Below, in pieces: positions 40,701-47,259 of a stretch of 48,966 nt of DNA. Origin of the DNA: Streptomyces hilarionis (lineage in GTDB: Bacteria > Actinomycetota > Actinomycetes > Streptomycetales > Streptomycetaceae); assembly GCF_024539675.1 (NCBI RefSeq), contig NZ_JAHHIT010000076.1, forward strand, positions 1 through 48,966, given 5' to 3'. The notes beneath the pieces are model-generated. The model saw only the letters and a program-made list of their open reading frames with translations, made no database searches and was not told where the DNA came from. Positions within the stretch are counted from its first letter, which is position 1, and each line of letters opens with the position of its first letter. A program made the position numbers and the translations under genes.

Positions 40701-40910
40701 CTACGGCAGCAGCTTCTCGATGGCGCCGGGTCCCTCCTCGGCGAGCTTGCGCCGCGCCCAGGCGAGCGTGCGCGGCGTCAGGTCGCGTCCCGTGGCCAGG
40801 ACCATGTCCTCCGCGGAGACCTCGGTGCCGGTGCGGGTGTGGAGCAGCTCGTCCGGGGTGGCGCGGTCGTCCGGGGAGGGTCGGGCGGCGCCGGGCTGTG
40901 ACGTCGGCAT
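40701..40910 (-). CDS. Small hypothetical protein upstream of sthA (69 aa)
   Basis: A 69-residue acidic-to-neutral protein (MPTSQPGAARPSPDDRATPD) with a helical C-terminal half (VSAEDMVLATGRDLTPRTLA, then WARRKLAEEGPGAIEKLLP). There is no membrane segment or cysteine. The ATG at 40910 is chosen because GAGGAG lies eight bases upstream; an in-frame ATG 18 bases earlier lacks such a site. It lies 49 bp upstream of sthA on the same strand, so co-transcription is possible. It is divergent from the MMPL gene across a 179-bp region with an inverted repeat. Function unknown. Confidence 0.65.
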   Translation of the reverse strand: MPTSQPGAARPSPDDRATPDELLHTRTGTEVSAEDMVLATGRDLTPRTLAWARRKLAEEGPGAIEKLLP

Positions 40911-40934
40911 GATGTCGGCTCCTCGCATCCGAAG

Positions 40935-40953
40935 GAATGTACTAACACCATTC
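40935..40953. promoter_or_regulatory. Short inverted repeat in the divergent region before the MMPL exporter
   Basis: GAATG (40935-40939) and CATTC (40949-40953) flank an AT-rich 9-bp centre, in an AT-richer patch. On the minus strand TACATT within it fits a -10. It could be an operator, but the arms are short. Confidence 0.35.
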
Positions 40954-41089
40954 ATCCTGAAGCCGCACCCTGCAATCGCGATCACCGCAGGCCGAGATGC
41001 CGCGATGATCGAGCGAGGGTGTAATGAGCTGTGTCGTGGCGTCCCCACCACTGTGCGGCCGCGTGCCGCATGGCAGGAAGGCCCAGCTC

Positions 41090-43351
41090 ATGGAACCCAC
41101 CGCTGCCGGGAAACCCCAACGGGGGACACTGCGCAGGCTCGGCGCCTGGTGCGCCCGCCACTTCCTCCTCGTCATCCTCGCCTGGCTGGTCGCCCTGGTC
41201 GCCCTCCAGGTCACCGACCGCGCCGTCGGCGGCTCCTTCGAGGACAACTTCGCCCTCTCCGACACCCAGTCCCAAGAGGGCCTGGACGTGCTCAAGGAAC
41301 ACGACCCGCAGGCCGGCGGATACAGCGCGCAGATCGTCATGCACGACGGCCAGAAGGCCCTGAGCGCGCTGAGCTCGCAGATGTCCACCACGGTGGGCGA
41401 CCTGCAGAAGCTGCCCCACGTGCTGTCGGTGCAGAACCCTCTCTCGCAGACCCCGACCAAGGTCGGGCCGGTGTCGAGCGACGGCAAGACCGGCTACATC
41501 ACCATCCGCTTCGACCAGCAGCCCAACACGCTCGGCGACTCCTACCTGCACGGCGTCGACCAGGCCGTCCAGCCGTTGCGCGCGGCCGGTGTCGACGTCG
41601 AGTACGGCGGCTCGCTCGGCGAACTCGCCCGGCCCAAGGCCAACGACTTCATCAGCGAGGGGATCGGCTTCGCGGTCGCGATCGTCGTGCTGCTCGTCGG
41701 CTTCGGCAGTGTCATCGCCGCCGGCCTGCCCCTGGTCACCGCACTGATCGGCGTGGTCACCGGTCTCGCCGTCCTCGGGCTGCTGGCCGCCGCGTTCACC
41801 TTCGCGACCGTCTCGCCGACCCTCGCCACCATGATCGGCCTCGGCGTCGGCATCGACTACGCGCTCTTCCTGATCACCCGGCACCGGCAGAACCTGATCA
41901 ACGGCGCCGATCCCGCCGAGGCCGCCGGACACGCCACCGCCACCAGCGGCCGCGCCGTCCTCGTCTCCGGCACCACCGTGATCATCGCGCTGCTCGGCCT
42001 GTACGCGTCCGGGGTGTCCTTCATCGGCAAACTCGGCATCGCCGCCGCCGTCACCGTCGTCTCCGCCGTCGCGGCGGCGCTCACCCTCGTGCCCGCCATG
42101 CTCGGGCTCGCCGGGCGCGGCATCGACCGCTGGCACGTCCGCAGGCCCGTCGCCGAGACCGACGCCGAACCGGGCGCCACCCCGCACGGCACCTGGCACC
42201 GGTACGCCAAGCGGGTCGAGCGCAAGCCCTGGCAGTACCTCGCCGGCGGCGTCGCCGTCATCGCGATCCTCGCCATCCCGGTCTTCTCCATCCAGCTCGG
42301 CCACATCGGCGACGGAGCCGACCCGACCTCCTTCACCGACCGGCGGGCCTACGACCTGATGACCGAGGCCTTCGGGCCCGGCTCCAACGGCCCCCTCACC
42401 GTCGTCATCGACCAGACGTCCGTCCCCACCGACAAACGCTCCGACCTCCAGTCCCAGGCGCAGAAGACGCTGAACGCCGTGCCCGACGCGGCCACCGTCA
42501 CCCCGCTCACGCCCACCCAGGACGGCGACGTGCTGATCGGCACCGTCTACTCGACCCAGGCCCCGCAGGACGCCACCACCACCGGCCTGGTGAACCGGCT
42601 CAAGGACACCACCCTCCCCGACGCGGTCGCCGGCTACGACGACGCCAAGGGCTACGTCACCGGCACCACGGCGGCCCAGGTCGACTTCCGCGACATCGTC
42701 GCCAGCCGGCTCCCGCTCATCATCTGCGTGGTCGTCGGCCTCGCGTTCCTGATCATCCTCGCCGTCTTCCGCGGCCTCCTGGTCGCCGTCAAGGCCGCCG
42801 TCCTCAACGTCCTGTCCATCACCGCCTCCTACGGCGTCGTCGTCGCCGTCTTCCAGTGGGGCTGGGGCGGGCCCGCGCTGGGCGTCAACGGCGACGTGCC
42901 CATCGAGAGCTATGTGCCGATGATGATGTTCGCGATCATCTTCGGCCTCAGCATGGACTACGAGATCTTCCTGCTCTCCCGCGTCCACGAGGCGTGGCTG
43001 CGCACCGGCGACGCCGAGGACTCCGTCGCCCACGCCCTGGAGATCACCGCCCGGGTCATCACCTGTGCGGCCCTGATCATGGTGAGCGTCTTCGCCGCCT
43101 TCATCATCAGCGACAACATCGTCGTCAAGATGCTCGGACTCGGCCTCGCCGTCAGCGTGCTGATCGACGCGACCGTCGTCCGGCTCCTCATGGTGCCGGC
43201 CGTGATGACGCTGCTGGGCTCGCACGCCTGGTGGACGCCGCGGTGGCTGGACCGGATCCTGCCGCACATCGACGCCGAGGGGGACGCGGAGAGCCTCAGC
43301 GGTCCCCGGAACGGTCCGCCGGCGGCTCCGGGGCCAGGACCAGCATCGTGA
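41090..43351 (+). CDS. MMPL/RND family membrane transporter
   Basis: This 753-residue protein has the actinobacterial MMPL layout: one N-terminal membrane helix (about 19-38), an extracellular domain (about 40-175), a bundle of helices with the GLGVGIDYALFLITRHRQ motif (proton relay aspartate and tyrosine), a second extracellular domain (about 390-540), and the C-terminal bundle with IFGLSMDYEIFLLSRVHEAW. These pump lipids, pigments or toxic compounds using the proton gradient. The ATG at 41090 has AGGAAGG eight bases upstream. Its last 56 bases overlap the end of the opposite-strand phosphatase gene. Confidence 0.92.
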   Translation: MEPTAAGKPQRGTLRRLGAWCARHFLLVILAWLVALVALQVTDRAVGGSFEDNFALSDTQSQEGLDVLKEHDPQAGGYSAQIVMHDGQKALSALSSQMSTTVGDLQKLPHVLSVQNPLSQTPTKVGPVSSDGKTGYITIRFDQQPNTLGDSYLHGVDQAVQPLRAAGVDVEYGGSLGELARPKANDFISEGIGFAVAIVVLLVGFGSVIAAGLPLVTALIGVVTGLAVLGLLAAAFTFATVSPTLATMIGLGVGIDYALFLITRHRQNLINGADPAEAAGHATATSGRAVLVSGTTVIIALLGLYASGVSFIGKLGIAAAVTVVSAVAAALTLVPAMLGLAGRGIDRWHVRRPVAETDAEPGATPHGTWHRYAKRVERKPWQYLAGGVAVIAILAIPVFSIQLGHIGDGADPTSFTDRRAYDLMTEAFGPGSNGPLTVVIDQTSVPTDKRSDLQSQAQKTLNAVPDAATVTPLTPTQDGDVLIGTVYSTQAPQDATTTGLVNRLKDTTLPDAVAGYDDAKGYVTGTTAAQVDFRDIVASRLPLIICVVVGLAFLIILAVFRGLLVAVKAAVLNVLSITASYGVVVAVFQWGWGGPALGVNGDVPIESYVPMMMFAIIFGLSMDYEIFLLSRVHEAWLRTGDAEDSVAHALEITARVITCAALIMVSVFAAFIISDNIVVKMLGLGLAVSVLIDATVVRLLMVPAVMTLLGSHAWWTPRWLDRILPHIDAEGDAESLSGPRNGPPAAPGPGPAS

Positions 43352-44411
43352 CGTCGTCGCGGATCGCGGGGGAGTGGAGCCGCACGTCCGCCCAGACCCG
43401 GTCGGCGGTCGTCGCCGGGTCGGCGCCCTCGGCGAGCGCGGGCAGCCGCTCCAACAGGGGGTAGAACACGCCGTCGGCGTCCCGGGCCTCCGAGACGCCG
43501 TCCGAGGCGAGGAACAGCCGGTCGCCCGGGCGCAGCGGCAGCCGGGCGGCCGTCAGGGAAGCGCCCGACAGACCCAGCCCGAGCGGCGTCCACGGCACGG
43601 CGTCCACCTCCGTGACCGTGCCGTCGCGCAGCAGCAGCGGCGGCGGATGTCCGCAGACGACGACGCGCACCGCGTCCGCGCCGGGCGTGAACTCCACCAG
43701 GACGGCCGTCGCGAACAGTTCCGCGGCCGGGTCGCGGGCGGAGTCGACCACCAGCCTGCGGTCCAGACGGCCCGCCACCGACTCCAGGTCCGCCTGGTCC
43801 AGCACCGCCTCCCGGAACGCCCCGAGCAGCGAGGACACGGTCGCCACCGCCGCGAGCCCGTGCCCCTGCACGTCGCCCAGCACGGCCCGCACCCCGTGGG
43901 CGCTCTCGCGCACGTCGAAGAAGTCGCCGCCGACCAGCGTCCCGCGCTGCGCGGCCCGGTACAGTCCCGCGCACCGCAGCGGGCCGACGCGCTCGGGCAC
44001 CGGCGGCGCCACGGCGCGCTGCGCCGCCACCGCGATCGTGCGCTCGACGTCCAGCTGCTGGTCGCGCCGGTGGCGCACGAACGCCACGAACACGCTCAGC
44101 AGCGCCACGAAGGACACCGTCAGTACATCGGTCTGGCCCGGCCGGTCGAGCTGGAACGCGGGCACGTTCAGCATCACGACGACGGCCACGCCCAGCGCCG
44201 CGGTGACCGCCGGACCGTACGACAGCACGGCCAGCGGCGGGATCGCGCCCAGCAGGAAGCCGACGTCCAGGGGGTCGGGGCTGACCAGCGTGGCCACGCA
44301 GACGCCCGCCGCCAGCACGAGGGGCAGCGCCCGCACCCAGCGCGGCGGCGGCGCGCCCCGCAGCCAGCTCCGCCGGTCGCCCTCCAGTCGTCCCACACCC
44401 CCACGCTCCAC
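43296..44411 (-). CDS. Membrane-anchored PP2C/SpoIIE-type phosphatase
   Basis: This 371-residue protein's N terminus has four or so membrane helices (about 25-110). A coil (RHRRDQQLDVERTIAVAAQR) then links to a SpoIIE phosphatase domain (about 130-365). Visible metal-site motifs are GGDFFDV, GDVQGHG, CGHPPPLLL and RDDVTMLVL. It would dephosphorylate anti-sigma factor antagonists at the membrane. There is no kinase or sigma gene nearby. The GTG start at 44411 is tentative; a GTG at 44396 with purine-rich sequence before it is an alternative. The 3' end lies inside the convergent MMPL gene. Confidence 0.88.
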   Translation of the reverse strand: MERGGVGRLEGDRRSWLRGAPPPRWVRALPLVLAAGVCVATLVSPDPLDVGFLLGAIPPLAVLSYGPAVTAALGVAVVVMLNVPAFQLDRPGQTDVLTVSFVALLSVFVAFVRHRRDQQLDVERTIAVAAQRAVAPPVPERVGPLRCAGLYRAAQRGTLVGGDFFDVRESAHGVRAVLGDVQGHGLAAVATVSSLLGAFREAVLDQADLESVAGRLDRRLVVDSARDPAAELFATAVLVEFTPGADAVRVVVCGHPPPLLLRDGTVTEVDAVPWTPLGLGLSGASLTAARLPLRPGDRLFLASDGVSEARDADGVFYPLLERLPALAEGADPATTADRVWADVRLHSPAIRDDVTMLVLAPEPPADRSGDR

Positions 44412-44462
44412 CCCGGCGCGGGCGGCCGCACGCCGAGACCTCGGCCGCAGGGCCGGCGGACG

Positions 44463-45365
44463 TCAGGCGCCGAGCCGGCGTGCTCCCTCGTCCAACACCG
44501 TCTCGACGTCGGCCAGGATCTCCGTGACGCGCAGTCCGAAGGCGGCGTCGCAGGGGTGGGGGCGGCCGTCGCGGGCCGCTGCGAGCAGCTCGTCCGCGGC
44601 ACGGGCGAGGGCGTCGGCGGCGTCCGCCCCGCTCTGCGGGAGCCGCGCCACCCCGGCGGCGCCGCGCAGCTCGACGCCCGCCCCTGCCGCCGCGGGCGGA
44701 GCCGTCAGGCTCAGCGTCAGCGTGCTGGAGGCGCCGGTCGCGTGGTCCAGGACCACCTGGACGGTGTCGCCGGGGCCGTGGGCCGCGGCCGCCACCCGGC
44801 GGACGTCGCCGAGCACCGGCAGCAGCACCGACAACGCGTGCGGGCCCACGTCCCACAGCGCGCCCTTCTCCCCGCGCCAGGGCGTGGCGAACGGGCTGTC
44901 GCTCTCCTCGTGGAAGACGTCCCCGAGCCAGTGGGCGTGCGCCGTGAACCAGCCCGCGGTCTCCGCCTGCTCGGCGATCCAGGCACGGGGCTCGGACAGG
45001 AACCGGGTGGTGAAGAAGACGACCGAGGCCACCCGCGCCTCCCGCACGGCCCGGGCCACCGCCTGCGCTCCCGTCACCGTCGCGGCGACGGGCTTGTCCA
45101 GCAGCAGATGACGACCGGCTCCGGCGGCCCGCGTCGCGAGGCGCGCCTGGACGTCCGGCGGCAGGGCGACGGCCACCGCGTCCACGTCCGCGATCAGGAC
45201 GTCGACGTCGTCGTAGGCCCGCGTGCCGTGGCGGTCGGCCAGTTCCTTGGCGGCCTGTGGGCGGCGGCCCCAGACGCCGACGAAGTCGAGGCCCTCGTGG
45301 GAGGCGAGCACGGGGGCGTGGACCATGCCGGCCCAGGGGCCCGTGCCGAGCAGACCGATGCGCAT
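44463..45365 (-). CDS. Gfo/Idh/MocA family oxidoreductase
   Basis: This 300-residue protein has a Rossmann fold with MRIGLLGTGPWAG and the catalytic motif LLLDKPVAAT (DKP in place of EKP, lysine kept). FFTTRFLSEPR and ALWDVGPHALSVLLPVLG are in the C-terminal domain. It is shorter than the 400-residue relative at 2370-3572. It probably oxidises or reduces a sugar or polyol with NAD(P). The ATG begins at the family's expected first strand. It lies 51 bp upstream of the membrane phosphatase gene on the same strand, possibly cotranscribed, without functional link. Confidence 0.88.
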   Translation of the reverse strand: MRIGLLGTGPWAGMVHAPVLASHEGLDFVGVWGRRPQAAKELADRHGTRAYDDVDVLIADVDAVAVALPPDVQARLATRAAGAGRHLLLDKPVAATVTGAQAVARAVREARVASVVFFTTRFLSEPRAWIAEQAETAGWFTAHAHWLGDVFHEESDSPFATPWRGEKGALWDVGPHALSVLLPVLGDVRRVAAAAHGPGDTVQVVLDHATGASSTLTLSLTAPPAAAGAGVELRGAAGVARLPQSGADAADALARAADELLAAARDGRPHPCDAAFGLRVTEILADVETVLDEGARRLGA

Positions 45366-45451
45366 GCCGCTGACTCTCCTGCCGTTGCCGGACCGACGCC
45401 CCCGGGCGAGCCTCGCACACCGCGAGCGGCGCGTACATCCCCGAACGGCTC

Positions 45452-45676
45452 TCAGGCCGCCCGGACCCCGTGCGTCCTCGCCGCGCCGTCCGCCGCGCCC
45501 TTCGCCGCGCTCCCCTTCGGCTCCGTGGCGCCGCCGCGTATCAGACGCAGATGCCGTCGTCGGCCGGCGTGACGGGGCCTGGCCGCGACCGGGGCGAGCA
45601 GACGCTCCTCCACCCGGTCCATGAAGGCCAGCAGAACGGACAGCAGCGGCAGCAGCAAAACGGCGACCCAGAGCAC
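45452..45676 (-). CDS. Small membrane protein (74 aa)
   Basis: A 74-residue protein has one strongly hydrophobic N-terminal helix (MLWVAVLLLPLLSVLLAFMD), then a basic tail rich in Arg and Ala. The helix has no cleavage site, so it is probably an anchor. The GTG start has AAGAGAA seven bases upstream. Codon bias is normal. No family recognised. A 13-bp-period tandem repeat lies just upstream, and it precedes the Gfo/Idh/MocA gene in the same direction, 86 bp away. Confidence 0.6.
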   Translation of the reverse strand: MLWVAVLLLPLLSVLLAFMDRVEERLLAPVAARPRHAGRRRHLRLIRGGATEPKGSAAKGAADGAARTHGVRAA

Positions 45677-45686
45677 GGCGTTCTCT

Positions 45687-45710
45687 TTTCGTCAGGCTCT
45701 TTCGTCAGGC
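45687..45710 (-). repeat. Tandem direct repeat upstream of the small membrane protein
   Basis: TTTCGTCAGGC occurs at 45687-45697 and again at 45700-45710, a 13-bp period. It is 10-35 bp before the GTG start, so it may lie in the leader or the promoter. Confidence 0.6.
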
Positions 45711-46165
45711 GACAGCTTGCCGAGTGCTCCGAATCGGGCCGCTGATGCCTCCCGGACGCACGACGCGTGCCCGCCGGACGCCGGCCGAGGTCGAAGGCGG
45801 GGTCCGAGGAGCGTGCCGAGCCCCGCCCGCCGGGCGGTTCCGGCGGGAGTGCGCAGCGGCGGCGCGGCCGGGACCGGGGCCGAAGACCGGTGAGGCGCGA
45901 ACCGGGCGCCGGAGACCGGTGACATCGCCGGTCCCCGCGCGGCCGCGCCGGTCCGACAGTGGGTCCGCCGGTTCCGAGGGCGCAGTCCGCCGGGGCGGCG
46001 GTCGTGCCCGCGCGTGCGGCGCCGGCCGTCCCCGGGGGCCCGCGCACCGGGCCGGCACACCCCACACGCCAGGCAACCGAGACCCGTCCCGTCGACCTGA
46101 CAGACCCCTGACAGATCTCCGGCGGTCCCGCACACACCTGGCATCCCGAGAGAGGACGACTCCTC
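45711..46165. other. Non-coding stretch before the cutinase gene, with an 11-bp direct repeat
   Basis: No convincing gene lies in these 455 bp. Near the cutinase start, CTGACAGA occurs at 46097-46104 and 46108-46115, 11 bp apart (one helical turn), a spacing used by several response regulators. Further upstream, the block AGACCGGTGA occurs twice within about 45 bp (near 45885 and 45915). Purpose unknown. Confidence 0.5.
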
Positions 46166-47074
46166 GTGCAGCAGTCAGCATCCACCGGCGCCCCCCACCA
46201 CCGGCCCGGCCGGCTCGCCCGCCTCACGGCCGCGATCGCCGCCGTCGTCGGGCTCGTCGCCCTCGACGGCCCCGGGGCCCACGCCGCGGACAACCCCTAC
46301 GAGCGGGGCCCCGCGCCCACCGACGCCAGTGTCGAGGCGGCCCGCGGCCCCTACGCCGTCTCCCAGACCATCGTCTCGCCGCTCGTCGTCACCGGCTTCG
46401 GCGGCGGCACGATCTACTACCCGACCAGCACGGCCGACGGCACCTTCGGCGCGGTCGCCGTCGCCCCCGGATACACCGGCACCCAGTCCTCCATCGCCTG
46501 GCTCGGCCCGCGGCTCGCCTCCCAGGGCTTCGTCGTCTTCACCATCGACACCCTCACCACGCTGGACCAGCCCGACTCCCGCGGACGCCAGCTGCTCGCC
46601 GCCCTGGACCACCTCACCCAGGTCAGCTCGGTGCGCAACCGGGTCGACAGCGGCCGGCTCGGCGTCATGGGCCACTCGATGGGCGGCGGCGGCACCCTGG
46701 AGGCCGCCAAGAGCCGGCCCTCGCTCCAGGCCGCGATCCCGCTCACGCCGTGGAACCTCGACAAGACCTGGCCCGAGGTCAGGACGCCCACCCTGGTCGT
46801 CGGCGCCGACGGCGACACGATCGCCCCCGTCGCCACGCACGCCGAGCCGTTCTACTCCAGCCTGCCCTCCTCCCTGGACCGGGCGTACCTGGAGCTGAAC
46901 AACGCCACCCACTTCACCCCCAACTCGTCGAACACGACGATCGCCAAGTACAGCGTGTCGTGGCTGAAGCGCTTCATCGACGACGACACCCGCTACGAGC
47001 GGTTCCTGTGCCCGCTGCCGCGGCCGAGCCTGACCATCGAGGAGTACCGGGGCAACTGCCCGCACACGTCCTGA
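46166..47074 (+). CDS. Secreted type I cutinase / polyester hydrolase, PET-hydrolase-like
   Basis: This 302-residue protein has a signal peptide with cleavage near AHA (about residue 40). The mature part begins NPYERGPAPTDASVEAARGPYAV as in Thermobifida and Streptomyces cutinases. The triad is S171 (GHSMGGGG), D217 (GADGDTIAPV) and H249 (NNATHFTPN). The oxyanion hole is Y103 (APGYTGTQ) and M172. W196 in TPWNLDKTW lies in the substrate groove. C282 and C298 form the expected C-terminal disulfide. Such enzymes cut cutin and aliphatic or aromatic polyesters outside the cell, and several degrade PET. GAGAGGA precedes the GTG start. Activity on PET is inferred, not shown. Confidence 0.93.
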   Translation: MQQSASTGAPHHRPGRLARLTAAIAAVVGLVALDGPGAHAADNPYERGPAPTDASVEAARGPYAVSQTIVSPLVVTGFGGGTIYYPTSTADGTFGAVAVAPGYTGTQSSIAWLGPRLASQGFVVFTIDTLTTLDQPDSRGRQLLAALDHLTQVSSVRNRVDSGRLGVMGHSMGGGGTLEAAKSRPSLQAAIPLTPWNLDKTWPEVRTPTLVVGADGDTIAPVATHAEPFYSSLPSSLDRAYLELNNATHFTPNSSNTTIAKYSVSWLKRFIDDDTRYERFLCPLPRPSLTIEEYRGNCPHTS

Positions 47075-47146
47075 GCCGGCGGGCCGCCGCTGTGCCGGTG
47101 CACGCGGCACGGCGGCGGCCGTTGGGCGCCCGCACAAGGACGCCCC

Positions 47147-47161
47147 CGCCCGTCGCGGGCG
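47147..47161 (+). terminator. Hairpin after the cutinase gene
   Basis: CGCCCG (47147-47152) and CGGGCG (47156-47161) form a short perfect stem around TCG, followed by AAAC. It is a modest terminator candidate 73 bp past the stop. Confidence 0.4.
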
Positions 47162-47246
47162 AAACACCTGGTCGCCGGGGCGGGCGGCCCGTGCCGCCAC
47201 CGTCGTCGTCGCCGTCGTGCGTCTTCCGCCGTACGGTCGGCGTCCG

Positions 47247-47252
47247 TAGCGT
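47247..47252 (+). promoter_or_regulatory. Candidate -10 element giving a leaderless mRNA
   Basis: TAGCGT ends seven bases before the ATG at 47260, with no ribosome-binding site between them, as in other leaderless genes of this window. Confidence 0.4.
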
Positions 47253-47259
47253 CGTCGCA

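Noticed and set aside
45541..46293. Several minus-strand readings of 150-250 codons before the cutinase gene
   Set aside because: Overlapping shadow frames, Arg/Pro/Ala-rich, in a stretch without codon bias.
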